64,000 nucleotides of DNA. Origin: Megaleporinus macrocephalus. Lineage: Eukaryota > Chordata > Actinopteri > Characiformes > Anostomidae. The notes under the pieces are model-generated. The model was not told the DNA's origin and did no database searches. It saw nothing but the letters and a program-made list of their open reading frames with translations. Made by a program: the position numbers and the translations under genes. Where the stretch lies: the NCBI GenBank assembly GCA_021613375.1, contig CM038725.1, forward strand, positions 9,703,589-9,767,588. The letters are read 5' to 3'. Below, in pieces: positions 11,490 through 22,499 of this stretch (positions are counted from its first letter, which is position 1; each line of letters starts with the position of its first letter).

Positions 11490-12625
11490 ACATTGTTCAA
11501 TTCTGCGTGGCTCTGAGGAATCGATATATGATCGAATCTTCATCTGAGTCGAATATGGTACCGACCACGAGAGTATCATTGCAGCTCTTCAGTAAAAGAG
11601 TCAGAACACTCTGTACATACAATCCAATTTTTTGGAGCCAAATCAGTCTGTGTGCCTTAGAAGAATCAACACAGAATCGAATCTTCACCAGAGAGTCGAA
11701 TAATCATACCGACTCCGAGAGTAGTGTTGCTGCCCTTCAGTAAAATAAAGTTAGAACACTCTTTTTTAAGAACCACAAAATTGTAAATACAGTCTGTATT
11801 TTTCAGTCAAGTGAGTCTGCGTGGTTCTAAAGAATCGACAGAATCGAATCTTCACCTGAGAGTCAAATATCGTCAAGAAACTAATAATATTGTTGCAGCC
11901 CTTAAAAAATAAAGAGGCAGAACACTCTCTTTTAAGACCACAATAGAGACGAAATTGTAAATAGTCTGTATTTTTTTAGCCATATCAGTCTGCGTGGTTC
12001 TAAAGAATCAACACAGAATCGAATCTTCACCTGAGAGTCAAATATCGTCAAGAAACTAATAATATTGTTGCAGCCCTTCAAAAATAAAGAGGCAGAACAT
12101 TCTCTTTTAAGACCACAATAGAGACGAAATTGTAAATAGTCTGTAATTTAAGCCAAATCAGTCTGCGTTGCGTGGTTCTAAAGAATCGACACAGAATCGA
12201 ATCTTCACCTGAGTCGAATATCGTCAATAAACTAATAATATTGTTGCAGCCCTTCAAAAATAAAGAGGCAGAACACTCTCTTTTAAGACCACAATAGAGA
12301 CGAAATTGTAAAGTCTGTATTTTTTTTAGCCAAATCAGTCTGCGTGGTTCTAAAGAATCGACACAGAATCGAATCTTCGCCTGAGTCGAATATCGTCAAT
12401 AAACTAATAATATTGGTGCAGCCCTTTTGAAAATAAAGAGGCAGAACACTCTCTTTTAAGACCACAATAGAGACGAAATTGTAAATACAGTCTGTATTTT
12501 AAGCCAAATCAGTCTGCGTGGTTCTAACGAATCGACACAGAATCGAATCTTCGCCTGAGAGTCGAATATCGTACCGAACACAGGAGTATAGCTGCAGCCC
12601 TTCAGTAAAAGAGTGAGAACAGCAG
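11490..12625. repeat. Tandem array, about 173-bp unit, seven copies
   Basis: The anchor 'GTCTGCGTGGTTCTAA' recurs at about 11815, 11988, 12161, 12338 and 12511, giving spacings of 173, 173, 177 and 173 bp, with two more diverged units before 11815. Each unit holds AATCGACACAGAATCGAATC, 'CTGAGTCGAATATCG' and 'GAGGCAGAACACTCTCTTTT'. It ends against the CpG island at 12.62 kb. Open frames here, up to 191 codons on the minus strand, are array by-products. Confidence 0.85.
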
Positions 12626-13210
12626 TCGTGGGGAGGTTTGGTGAAGATTTAACGAGTGTGAAAGAATTCGGTGCCATGTTTTTCCAGCAACCCGCTCCCA
12701 CACACATTTCACCGTGTCTGAGGTGAACCGAGTAAACCGAGTGAACACCGGGACCCGCGTTGCGCTTCGCCTCGCCGGGGAGCCCTGTGAGCCTCCTCCA
12801 CGCTCGCCTGGCTCCCGTAATGGCGCGGCAGGCTTTCTCCCCTCTTCCTCCACCTCCTCCTCCTGCTCCTCCTCTCCCTCTTTTTCCCCCCTTATTCTTC
12901 TCTCCCCCAATTAGAAGCAGCGAACTTACTTTTCTCTGGCTTGGCTGTCGGACGGCACGCGCACGCTCCTGCTCCTCGAGTACATGCTGGAGCCCCGCTG
13001 ACTGCCACGCACCTGTCAGCTCATCACGCACTCAAGCCGGACACCGTCACCATGGCGACTCACGAGGGGTCTCCAGCCATTGGCTGGGCGGCGGCGACGG
13101 CACGCCTACTTTCTGTAACCCTCCAGTCAGCGGGCACTGCGAGGCCACGCCTTTCCAAGCGCCCCCGCGTGGCTTTAAAATGTCAGCACGCGACGTTAGT
13201 ACATATCAAG
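12620..13210. promoter_or_regulatory. CpG island, possible promoter
   Basis: An abrupt GC- and CpG-rich island lies in AT-rich surroundings. It contains a CCAAT box in the reverse sense next to a GC-rich run (GCCATTGGCTGGGCGGCGG near 13077) and a TTTAAAA motif near 13174. No reading frame through it has a recognisable domain, and the overlapping frames on both strands are typical of CpG islands. It may be the promoter or non-coding first exon of a gene whose body lies elsewhere. The direction is unknown. Confidence 0.55.
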
Positions 13211-13756
13211 TGAACCATATCGTTAAAAAACACACTTAAATCTGTCCTTTTTTATTTTTGTACATGATTTGAAAGCAGCAGCTGTGGAAAAAATTATGGT
13301 TCCATTGACTTGCATGGAAAATACAGACAGTTTTAACAATTTTAGAGATATATGTGTTTGTTTTTTTGTTTTGTTTGTTTTTTGTTTATAGCGATGACAA
13401 ACACGGCCCTATATTCGACGTTATGCTCTTCAAAACACACGTTTATTTACCTGCTCACTTACACATGTGGATTTCGACCTATTTCTGTTTACAGTGCAGG
13501 TGATAAGTTAATAATGAGTCTCAAACACGATACAAACGTTTTACTGACTACCCAAAACGATTACTGATCCCACACGTGCCTTCTGAGTTTTTATATGCAA
13601 TGATCCGGATGGTAAAAGGTATTAAAGGAGCAATTTGTAAAATTTTCAGTTCAAAACATTCCAAAATTAACTACAATTATCAGCAGAATGTAAAGAAATA
13701 ACAGGGTTGATGGTATGTCACCTGTGTATCATACTTCAGAGATATTAACAGTAGTT
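13211..13756. other. No gene recognised
   Basis: AT-rich sequence. Traces of the MITE interior motif 'TTCCATTGACTTGCAT' appear near 13300, so part may be a decayed copy of the 'ATCGTCGCTGTCC' family. Confidence 0.4.
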
Positions 13757-14392
13757 GCGTCCGAAATCACATACTTGATCACTACGTACTCAGTTAGAGC
13801 TAGAGTGCACTGCCTGTCCGTTAAAGCAGTGCTGCTCTTCAGTGTACGAGTGTTTAGTATCCACGCAACCTCGGACGCACTACGTCCGCCATCTTACCAA
13901 CGTCCTGTGACGCAAGGCGTCAGACCATCACGGTAAAGGTCCAGCTATTGATTTAAAAGCCCGTTTACTGACGGATTTAGAGACTGTTTGTGACACCGTT
14001 CTGCGTGTTTGTCTAAATATCTACTCACACGGTGCCTAACTGTAGCTTGAAGAAGAAGAAACAGGAGGAATTTAATCATTGTTTACCTCAGAAGCAGCGC
14101 TAACTCCTGTAGCGGCAGTTTACTAGCTGTAGCTACGTACACACAGCCGGAGTACCGTGTTCAACAGCGCCTTCTCCTCCGCTTTGAATTCCTCCACGGC
14201 TCTGGAATCCTGGGATAGGACAGTGTGATGGGGCTGCATACTTAAAAATGTCTGCCGGTGCAGTACGTCATCCGGGGACTTTTCTCGTACTGCTCGACGA
14301 GCACTATGTATTCGGACACCCTAGTCACTCTCGCACACTGGTTTTGCGTACTGTTCATTATGGAAGTACGCGATTTTGGATTTCGGACTGTT
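13757..14392. mobile_element. Non-autonomous DNA element, 'TCCGAAATC' ends
   Basis: The left end GCGTCCGAAATCACATACTT and the right end 'CGCGATTTTGGATTTCGGAC' are inverted repeats. The interior includes 'CGTCCTGTGACGCA' and 'AGTACGTCATCCGGG'. Related sequence occurs at 57960-58375 and in part at 62390-62480. No transposase is present. Confidence 0.65.
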
Positions 14393-14875
14393 ACTCAGCC
14401 AGCTTTGGCCCATCCTGTCTCATAATATCTCTGTGTACCACAAGTGGCGATAGAGAGTCATCCAATTTGAGGCGTATTCTAACTTCTTGTCAATCATGTT
14501 GAAGGTGCTGCTGCAATGAAAGGAAGACCGCCGTCGCCCACTCTGGACAAAAATCCACGTTTAGCAGCAAGAAAAGAAGTGATGTAAATAAAGGAAAACA
14601 CATAAAATAACATTGGCAATTCTTTCCACTGCTGGAGGCTACCTTGGCAAATAAATGGATGAAGTTTGATGTTGAACTCGTAATGTTTCATCCAGACTGG
14701 TAAGAACTGAAGAGGGCCGAGTTTATATGCATGTGTCAGCAATCAGGGCACCTTAAAAACATGAATTAACTATTTAGGAGCCGTTGGAGTGTAAGCTGAA
14801 TGTTATTGCTCCCACACAAATAAAACAATGGCCACAATGTGGCTCCATACAACGCAAGCTCACCAGCAGAGAAGC
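14393..14875. other. No gene recognised
   Basis: Unremarkable AT-rich sequence. Confidence 0.4.
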
Positions 14876-15338
14876 CACCATCACATAGGAGAACTTTGTA
14901 GTTCTATAGCTTCAGACTGTAGTCTATCTGATTCTCTGTATACTTTGTTTATCCCCTTTTACCCTGTTCTTTAATGGTCAGGACACCCACAGGACCACCA
15001 CAGAACAGGTACTATAAGGTAGGTTGGTTATTCTCAGCACTGCAGTGACACTGACGAGGTGGTGGTGTGTTAGTGTGTGTTGCGCTGGTGTGAGTGGATC
15101 AGACACAGCAGTGTTGCTGGAGTGTTTAAACACCTCAGAGTGATTGCTGGACTGAGAATGGTCCACCAACCAGCAACATCCAGCCGACAGTGTCCTGTGG
15201 TCAGCGTCCTGTGACCACTGATAAAGGACTAGAGAATGACTAATGCAAACTGTCCTCCTGTATGGTCAGTGGAGCTGATAAAATGGGTAATATGTGGAGA
15301 TATAAGGAGGTGGTTTTAATGTTATGGTTGATCTGTGT
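14876..15338. mobile_element. Fold-back DNA element, partial copy
   Basis: It shares long blocks with the fuller element at 58544-59268: 'TTCTCAGCACTGCAGTGACA', 'GTGGATCAGACACAGCAG' and the terminus 'GGTTTTAATGTTATGG' near 15311-15326. The left terminus is missing. The interior is partly palindromic and non-coding. Confidence 0.7.
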
Positions 15339-15950
15339 AAATTATACTATAGATTATGTTTATATTATGTTTTATAATCTCCAGAAGGAAGATATGTACA
15401 GGTTAGAGGACATTGTGGATATACAGCAAATAAGCCATAACATGCTGATGCTGAGTCAGACTCTGAGTACCCTCTTAACAAAAGTTTTTGATAATGCTGA
15501 CTCGTCATTTAGATGGTTATTACCCTATAACCCTAATTTTATTATCATAATTAAACGCTGTCAAGTCGATTCCGACCCCTGGTGATCGTGTGAATAGTAT
15601 CCAGAATATCCTGTCTTGTGTGGGACGTAAGGTGTTTGATGGCTTGTTCATGAAAAACTTTTAACCCCAGTATAATTCCAGCAACTTCTAGAATTATGGT
15701 TTTATTACGGAGCGAGTTCTACCTCAGCATGATCTCAACAGGCAATTACACCAAAATTAAGAAGTCTTGAAGAAATATGCAGTAAGCAGTATGATACCAT
15801 GTACAGAGCCAAATTAAGAGAGGAAGTTATAATAACTGTGGTAGACAGTACAGCAGGAGCATTCCTACAGGAGCACATCACCCAAACAGCAGAAACTCCC
15901 AGTCAGTTCACTACATGCACACAACATAACAACAGCTAAGCTTCTAGAAC
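15339..15950. other. No gene recognised
   Basis: AT-rich sequence without recognised structure. The 107-codon plus-strand frame spans the end of the fold-back element and is not family-like. Confidence 0.4.
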
Positions 15951-16134
15951 ATTCTCTTTCTTTCTCTCTGTCTCTCTTTCTTTCTCTCTGTCTTTCTTTC
16001 TTTATCTTTGTCTTTCTTTCTTTCTTTTTCTCTGGCTTTCTTTCTTTCTTTCATTCTGTCTGTCTTTCTTTCTGTCTTTCCTTCTTTCTTTCTGTCTGTC
16101 TGTCTGTCTTTCTATTTTTTTATCTGTCTGACTG

Positions 16135-16182
<48 letters not shown>

Positions 16183-16480
16183 TATCTCTGTCTTTCTTTC
16201 TTTCTCTCTGTCTTTCTTTATCTGTCTTTATCTCTGTCTTTCTTTCTTTCATTCTGTCTGTCTGTCTTTCTTTCAGTCTTTCCTTCTTTCTTTCTGTCTG
16301 TCTGTCTGTCTTACTTTCTTTTTCTTTTTTTCTTTCTGTCTTTCTTTCTTTCTTTCTCTTTCTTTCTTTCTGTCTTACTGTCTGTCTGGCTATCTTTCAT
16401 TCTCTCTGACTCTTTCTCTCTGTCTGTCTTTTTTCCTTTCTTTCTCTCTCTGTCTGTCTTTCTATCTGTATTTCTGTCTC

Positions 16481-16511
<31 letters not shown>

Positions 16512-16582
16512 CTCTGTCTGTCTTTCTTCCTGTATTTCTGTGTCTTTCTTTTTTTTTATTTCTCTCTTTCTTTCATTCTTGT
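15951..16582. repeat. CTTT/CTGT microsatellite, about 630 bp
   Basis: An interspersed (CTTT)n, (CTGT)n and (CTCT)n tract with occasional TTTATCT. A 133-codon frame rich in Phe, Leu and Ser is its translation and not a gene. Confidence 0.95.
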
Positions 16583-16697
16583 ATATGTATATTCATATAA
16601 TTGCTATGGCGACACTTTAAAGTTTAAAATGCTCTATTTTGCACACTCAGTGTCCATACAGGTCAAATACAGTTGAAGGCTATAACAAGACACAGAA

Positions 16698-16923
16698 TAT
16701 ATCAGCTCTCTCCAAAGAAAAACTTGTGTCTCCATCTTGATTTTAATTTTTTCATTTTATTTGAAAACGACAGCTGTTCTTTATATCCAGTGAACGTTAT
16801 GTGATGAATGGACCAATAGAAATGCTCCAAAATCACTAAGAATAAGACATCTTTATATTAATGGTAAGTATTGTTTTTGGCCTCTCCTGTAAAGTTACTA
16901 TTGTTTTTTTGACAGTGACAGTA
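16698..16923. mobile_element. MITE, 'ATCGTCGCTGTCC' family, diverged
   Basis: It is bounded by 'ATATCAGCTCTCTCCAAAGA' and 'TTGACAGTGACAGT', with the family interior 'GATGAATGGACCAATAGAAA'. It aligns along its length with 23928-24172. Confidence 0.7.
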
Positions 16924-18720
16924 CATAATGTTTATTTTTTGTTTAATTTAATGGGCTACGATCCTTCAAGGCTGTTTTAATAGCTATTATTACTCTGTGG
17001 CTAAGATTAAATACACACTATATATACAAATATAAGACTATTTACGTGTAAATCTATTCCTAGCTAGAAACATGTTATTGTACAGTAAATGACTTTAAAC
17101 AGCTCGTCTTTTATCTTACTATCTAAAGGAGAGAAGCAGTAATCACAGAATGCTACAAGGGCAGCTATTAAAGATTTCACACTGGGCCGCGTATATATTA
17201 TGTAAGTTTACTGTAAATAATATCCTAAGTAAGATACATTTTCATAGCCGAGCAACATTTACATGATGTTCATTGCCAAAGCTACTATGCATGGCAAGCA
17301 GTTATTATTATTCACAAAAATGGGTGATGCCTGAGGGTGGGCAGGAGATAATCTTGAACATGGAAAGTAGCTTTTGGAAAATAATTAGGTGGATGAGCGC
17401 CAAGGTAATTATAAGCTCTGTTAGTCATCTTTCCATTTTCTCCAATTTCAAACATCACCTGCAGGCCTGTAGTCGAATGGGATACAACTTGTTTTTCATT
17501 TTGCAGATATTTCTTTTCACTAAAGAATGTAATAAATAATTTATTATGACTTGCAGTGCCTTAAAACACATGTAAATTACATTTGGAATATTTAACATTT
17601 ACGCCATATACAAGCATTGGTAATAATGGTTATATAGTATCTTCCTTCCTTAACACAACAATGGACTGACAGGTCTCTAAAGAAAGTTGTTTCTTTCTGG
17701 TCATTTTGAGTCGGTCAGCAAGCCAACAACTGCTGATGCTTCAGATACTAAACTAACCTAGAATGTTATTCTCCCTTTTATACTCACTTATTAGTAGAAT
17801 GTTTTTCAGCTGTGCATCACAATTGAGCAAGAGTGTCCTAACAACCAATTACCCAATAACATCCTTAACTTGGATTGGCGGCCGTACCAGGAGATTTAGA
17901 CAGAGGACTGAGAATTACTGATAATAGGACTATATGCAAAATAAGCCTCTATACAAAAATAGGATTTAATACAAACATTTTTATTTACTTAAATTGATGG
18001 AGAAATGGACAATATTGTTTGTGAATTGTATGAAAATTGCATGAAATTAAATTCTAAAGTGATTCTAAACTTTTGAGCGGTAGTGTATATATTTATTTAT
18101 TTATTTACAATTTCTTCTATGCATAAATATTGCAACAACGGTGCAGCTAAAGAACAAATTCAGTGTAAGTTTATTGTCATTATTTATTTATTATTTCCAG
18201 ACCTTACTGAACTCTGAACTGACAACTTTATAATAACAACAAAGGTTTACAGAAACAGTATAACAGTGAACAGGGTTTATATATACTACAAAGACGATGT
18301 TGTTTTGCACTCATAAATAATACAAACTTGGCTTTTCAGTCTTGATTTGACGGACCATATGAAACTAATTGAAATTTCTTGAGAACCTGAATATTACAGC
18401 CAGATGTTTATAGATTAAGTTTGGAGTTCTACAGTACAGTAGGTCTCTATAAGTGTTCTTTAACATTACTTTTCTAGATGCTTCTATAGGACTGATACCT
18501 GTAATATCTCTAAAGCCAAAAGAGACACACACGAAAGGGGAGACACGGCGCAGGTGGAACTGAATCTGAGACTGCAGCAGGTATGGCAGAAATATTAAAG
18601 ACATTCCTTAGTGCAGGATTTGTCATCACTGCCATCATGTGGCTAATCGCATGCCTTGCGATGCTGAAGCTGCTGAATCTGTTGATTATGTAAAATGTAT
18701 TTACAATTATGTCCACAACA
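16924..18720. other. No gene recognised
   Basis: AT-rich sequence. Short frames (60-90 codons) on both strands lack recognisable domains. 'AAACTTTTGAGCGGTAGTGTA' near 18068-18088 looks like a decayed Tc1-like terminus. Confidence 0.4.
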
Positions 18721-18723
18721 GCG

Positions 18724-18900
18724 TAAGATAAGATAAGATAAGATAAGATAATCCTTTATTAGTCCCACAGTGCTACAGCAGCAAAGGGAAAGCAAGGCAC
18801 TCAGTACAAAAAAATAGATAAATAAAACAGCACGGTATATACAGTATAAATAATGAAAAGTCATTTACAAATAATTGCACATTATATTACACAGAAAAAA
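18724..18900 (-). mobile_element. LINE/SINE 3' tail with (GATAA)n
   Basis: On the minus strand the tract reads 'GTGGGACTAATAAAGGATTA' and ends in repeated TTATC. This is a common 3' tail of a teleost non-LTR element (probably Rex/L2 type, from memory). The body upstream is truncated. Confidence 0.55.
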
Positions 18901-18999
18901 TTATATTTTTTGTAAGTGTGTAGTGTTTGTGTGTGTGTATGTACTCTGCTGTGTCTGCTGGGGGCAGTGCTAGTTGTAGAGTCTAACAGCACCATACCA

Positions 19000-19003
<4 letters not shown>

Positions 19004-19036
<33 letters not shown>
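19004..19036. repeat. TA microsatellite
   Basis: Uninterrupted TA run ending 24 bp before the 3' box of the first U5 gene. Confidence 0.95.
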
Positions 19037-19040
<4 letters not shown>

Positions 19041-19059
19041 TATGCTGAACGACTCACTT

Positions 19060-19073
19060 ATCTGACTTTCACT
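19060..19073 (-). terminator. snRNA 3' box of U5 copy 1
   Basis: On the minus strand the sequence is GTGAAAGTCAGAT. It contains AAAGTCAGA, a full match to the AAARNNAGA core of the vertebrate snRNA 3' box. It starts about 10 bp past the U5 3' stem, the expected place for Integrator-dependent 3' end formation. Confidence 0.75.
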
Positions 19074-19082
19074 GAGAAAATG

Positions 19083-19199
19083 AAGCCCTACTGATTAGCA
19101 GGGCCACAAAAAATTAGTTGATACTCATAGTGATCCTCTCCACGGAAATCTTTAGTAAAAGGCGAAAGATTTATACGAAATGAAGAGAAGCAAGAGTGT
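19083..19199 (-). ncRNA. U5 spliceosomal snRNA gene, copy 1
   Basis: About 117 nt, aligning end to end with vertebrate U5. U5 is the core RNA of the U5 snRNP and holds the exon ends in the spliceosome through loop I. Visible parts in order: 5' strand ACACTCTTGCTTCTC, stem 'TATAAATCTTT', loop I with CGCCTTTTACTAAAG (19150-19164), 'ATTTCCGTGGAGAGG', the Sm site AATTTTTTG (19107-19115), and a 3' hairpin whose arms GCCCTGCT and AGTAGGGC pair with one mismatch (19085-19104). The terminal helix pairs with one mismatch (ACACTC against GAGTAT). A 3' box, PSE and distal element flank it at standard distances, so it looks like an active gene and not a retrocopy. The 5' strand differs from the mammalian U5 I remember, so it may be a variant. 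Confidence 0.92.
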
Positions 19200-19242
19200 G
19201 ATAACCGACCCTTTAACAGAGACGGTATGTGGCCTCAGCCAC

Positions 19243-19264
19243 TGTGTTTCAAGGCGATGGTGAG
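19243..19264 (-). promoter_or_regulatory. Proximal sequence element (PSE), U5 copy 1
   Basis: On the minus strand CTCACCATCGCCTTGAAACA matches the vertebrate SNAPc-binding PSE pattern (TCACC-N-T..AC/CC..AAA). It lies about 44-65 bp upstream of the U5 5' end, the usual PSE distance. The same element recurs at identical spacing in the other two copies. Confidence 0.75.
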
Positions 19265-19390
19265 CTCCTAACGTCGTATAACAACTTCAACTTCTAAATC
19301 AGCGAAGTTATAAACAACGACGAGAGTCCATAACCCACATAGAAAAGGTTTTGCTTCATAACTTAATAACGTGAAAATTATTCCACATGG

Positions 19391-19450
19391 ACGCAATGCA
19401 TCATGGGAGGAGTCCCGATCGAGTCACGTGGGACGCAAGCGTTTGCAAAT
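19391..19450 (-). promoter_or_regulatory. Distal element (Staf site, E-box, octamer), U5 copy 1
   Basis: On the minus strand CCTCCCATGATGCATTGCGT (19391-19410) is a strong Staf/ZNF143-type site. A CACGTG E-box lies at 19425-19430 and an octamer-like ATTTGCAAA at 19442-19450. They sit at about -192 to -251 from the U5 start, the standard place for an snRNA enhancer. A 67-codon plus-strand frame over this block is an artefact repeated at the other copies. Confidence 0.8.
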
Positions 19451-19459
19451 AAGAGCTCA

Positions 19460-20486
19460 GAACGAGTTCAAAACTAGTGACAGGAACTCCGGCTCTTACC
19501 AGCGAGTCAGATCCAATGATTCAGCTCACAGTTCAGAGTCGATTCCTTCCAGTAAGTCAAATCCAATGATTTAAAGACAGTTAAGAGTCGATTCGTTCCA
19601 GTAAGTCAGTAGGTTTAGCGCTTAGTTAAGAGTCGGCTCTTTCCAGTGAATCATATTAAATTGTTCAGCTTACAGTTCAGAGTCGATTCCTTCCAGTGAG
19701 TCAGATCCAATGATTTAAAGACAGTTAAAAGTCGGCTCGTTCCAGTGAATCATATAAAATTGTTCAGCTCACAGTTCAGAGTCGATTCCTTCCAGTGAGT
19801 CAGATCCAATGATTTAAAGACAGTTAAGAATCGGCTCGTTCCAGTGAATCATATCAATTTGTTCAGCTCACAGTTCAGAGTCGATTCCTTCCAGTGAGTC
19901 AGATCCAATGATTTAAAGACAGTTAAGAATCGGCTCGTTCCAGTGAATCATATCAATTTGTTCAGCTCACAGTTCAGAGTCGATTCCTTCCAGTGAGTCA
20001 GATCCAATGATTTAAAGACAGTTAAGAATCGGCTCGTTCCAGTGAATCATATCAATTTGTTCAGCTCACAGTTCAGAGTCGATTCGTTTCAGTAAGTCAG
20101 TAGGTTTAGCGCTCAGTTAAGAGACGGCTCTTCCCAGTGAATCATATTAAATTGTTCAGCTCATAGTTCAGAGTCGGCTCTTTCCAGTGAATCATATTAA
20201 ATTGTTCAGTTCACAGTTCAGAGTCAGCTCTTTCCAGTGAATCATATTAAATTGTTCAGCTCACAGTTCAGAGTCGGCTCTTTCCAGTGAATCATATTAA
20301 ATTGTTCAGCTCACAGTTCAGAGTCGGCTCTTTCCAGTGAATCATATTAAACTGTTCAGCTCACAGTTCAGAGTCGGCTCTTTCCAGTAAATCATATTAA
20401 ATTGTTCAGCTCACAGTTCAGAGTCGGCTCTTTCCAGTAAGTCAGATGCAATGGTTTAGCGCACAGTTAAGAGTCAGCTCTTAATA
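19460..20486. repeat. 50-bp minisatellite upstream of U5 copy 1
   Basis: Tandem units of about 49-50 bp built from TTCCAGTGAATCATATTAAA or 'TTCCAGTGAGTCAGATCCAA' followed by 'TTCAGCTCACAGTTCAGAGTC'-type sequence. From about 19680 to 20090 two unit types alternate to give a roughly 100-bp higher-order period. After 20100 single 50-bp units predominate. Several units hold TGAGTCA, the AP-1/TRE core. Confidence 0.93.
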
Positions 20487-20640
20487 GTGTTTATAACCCG
20501 CATAGAAAAAGTTTGCTTTGCACGAGACAAGACAAGTAACTTAATACCGTGAAAATTATTCCACATGGACGCAATGGATCATGGAGGTAGACCCGATTGA
20601 GTCATGTGGGACACAAGCGTTTCCAAATAAGAGCTCCGAA
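20487..20640 (-). promoter_or_regulatory. Orphan U5 distal element, copy A
   Basis: It repeats the promoter stretch between PSE and minisatellite ('CGTGAAAATTATTCCACATG', then the Staf block, degraded to GCAATGGATCATGGAGG, then 'GTTTCCAAATAAGAGCTCC'). No U5 body or PSE accompanies it. It looks like a tandem duplication of the distal promoter together with minisatellite units. The E-box is mutated to CATGTG. Confidence 0.75.
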
Positions 20641-20790
20641 CGAGTTCATTACTAGTGACAGTCTCGTTCCAGAAAGTCATATCCAACGGTTTTGCGCACG
20701 GTTAAGAGTCGGCTCGTTCCAGTGAATCACATCAATTTGTTCAGCTCACAGTTCAGTTCAGAGTCGGCTCTTAATAGAGTCAGTGTTTAT
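20641..20790. repeat. Minisatellite units between orphan elements
   Basis: Three or so degraded 50-bp units of the same family ('GAGTCGGCTCGTTCCAGTGA'). Confidence 0.8.
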
Positions 20791-20936
20791 AACCGGCGTA
20801 GAAAAAGTTTGCTTTGCGTGAGACAAGACCCGTAACTTAATAATGTGAAAATGATTCCACATGGGCGCAATGCATTATGGAAAGGGTCCCATTCCAGTCA
20901 CGTGGGACGCAAGCGTTTCCAAATAAGAGCTCCAAA
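20791..20936 (-). promoter_or_regulatory. Orphan U5 distal element, copy B
   Basis: A second copy of the distal block without a U5 body: GCGCAATGCATTATGGAAAG as Staf-like site, then CACGTG and 'GTTTCCAAATAAGAGCTCC'. It is preceded by the same 'AACCGGCGTAGAAAAAGTTT' stretch as copy A, so A and B arose by one duplication. Confidence 0.75.
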
Positions 20937-21135
20937 TAAGTTCAGTACTAGTACTTTTAGTACTTTCCAGCTCTTTCCAGCGAGTCAATGGTTCAGCTCA
21001 CAGTTCATTCCAGTGAGTCAGATCAAGTGGTTTAGATCACAGTTAAGAGTCGATTCTTTCCAGTGAGTCAGATCAAATGGTTTATCTCACAGTTAAGAGT
21101 CGTTTCTTTCCAGTGAGTCAGATCAAATGGTCCAG
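20937..21135. repeat. Minisatellite tail of the first U5 block
   Basis: Last few units ('TTCTTTCCAGTGAGTCAGAT', TGAGTCA present in each) before unrelated sequence begins at about 21136. Confidence 0.85.
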
Positions 21136-22490
21136 TTAGTTTTTCTTACAAAACTTGTGCGTCTCAGTTAGAAGGCATGTTTGGATACTTTCCACCATAT
21201 AATGTGTCTGTAATGTGTCTTTACTTTACAGTTAATTTGTTGGTCACATTGATCATGCTTTGTAAAATGCTACCAACACGCTTTGGGACTGTGAGCACTA
21301 ACGAAGCTGCTTATTTCTGACACATCAATTACAGACAAGTGAGCTACTATATTTAAGTTCATTTAAAGAACACTCGAATTTTCATCTTGTCATTTGTATT
21401 CCAGGCTTAAAGTCTTGAGCTCACGGATCCACTTTTCTCAAACAGTCGCCAACCAATCCAAACACGGGGTTGGCGTGTAAAGCTGTGTCTGTGATGAATG
21501 TGTTTGCCTGAAATGAGGTGGCTTTTTCACATAATGCTTTATGGATGATTCTCACAAATGGTCCACCACCTACATTATTGATAATGTATTTTTGAGAGTG
21601 AGATTTTTTTCTCCCACACCAATAGCATTGCTTTGTCACTAAAAAAGTAAAGACAGAGCTTCTTTTTAGAACCATGGATTCTACATAGAACCACTTTAAG
21701 CTTAAGTGTGTGTTCTCACTAAAATCAAATACTATTTCAGCTTTGTTCAAACATTGTAACAAGATTGCACTTTTATTATAAAAGGTCCAATAGGTGGTTT
21801 TCACATGCCATTCTGAAGAAATTCGAAATGTAGACGGAGGGCAGTAAGTGAACCGAATGTTCTTAAAAGTAAGAAGCACCATTTGTAACTTAATTGAAAG
21901 ATTAGCTGCTATCAAGCCAGCAGATATAAGAACTACTTTCTCATTCAAATGTCCTTCTACTCATGAAAACGAATGAAAACAAGATTATTGAGGTACATCT
22001 TGCTTGACGGTTGGTCGGTCTTGATACCAAGTTGTTTGGTTTTCTTTTACCGTCCTGTGGATTAACCAGCACCAAACATTCAACTCTGCCGCCTCTCGTT
22101 ATTTTTAGATCTATCACCAGTGTTCACCCATAGATCAACTGTACACACTACAAGTTTTTTTTGTGTAAATTAAGTTTTTATTGATTTTTACACAGTTGCA
22201 TGAAACTGTGATACAAACATAGGAAGAACAGAATCTGTCTTCGTGACAATTCCTACTGACTGGAAGACTGGCCGCCAGGTTCCCTTGCCACCCAAGTCAC
22301 CCACCAGACTGATCGTTGGGCCCTGATGTTACCCGTGCCATACCAGCTACCCAGCCTCAGACTAGCTGCCTAACCTTCACTATAGACTCGTCTGAAATTA
22401 ACATGGACTCTAACTAGTTTCCACTAACCTTCTACCTTCATTAACTGTCTTCACTACTCTCACTGTTCTCAACTGAACAGAAGTAGAAGG
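21136..22490. other. No recognised gene; 175-codon minus-strand frame at 21421-21948
   Basis: The minus-strand frame is the longest non-repetitive open frame in AT-rich DNA of this window apart from the transposase gene. Its translation has no signal peptide, no low complexity and no motif that I recognise. It may be a decayed repeat or chance. I do not call a gene. Confidence 0.3.
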
Positions 22491-22499
22491 TGGTACAGT

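Noticed and set aside
12456..13031. 191-codon minus-strand frame in the CpG island
   Set aside because: Gly/Arg-rich composition, overlap with frames on the other strand and continuation into the 173-bp array mark it as an artefact.
16008..16409. 133-codon Phe/Leu/Ser frame resembling membrane segments
   Set aside because: It is pure CTTT/CTGT microsatellite translation.
19371..19574. 67-codon frame repeated at 26546 and 20845
   Set aside because: The similar proteins at several places looked like a gene family. They are antisense translations of the duplicated U5 distal promoter plus minisatellite.
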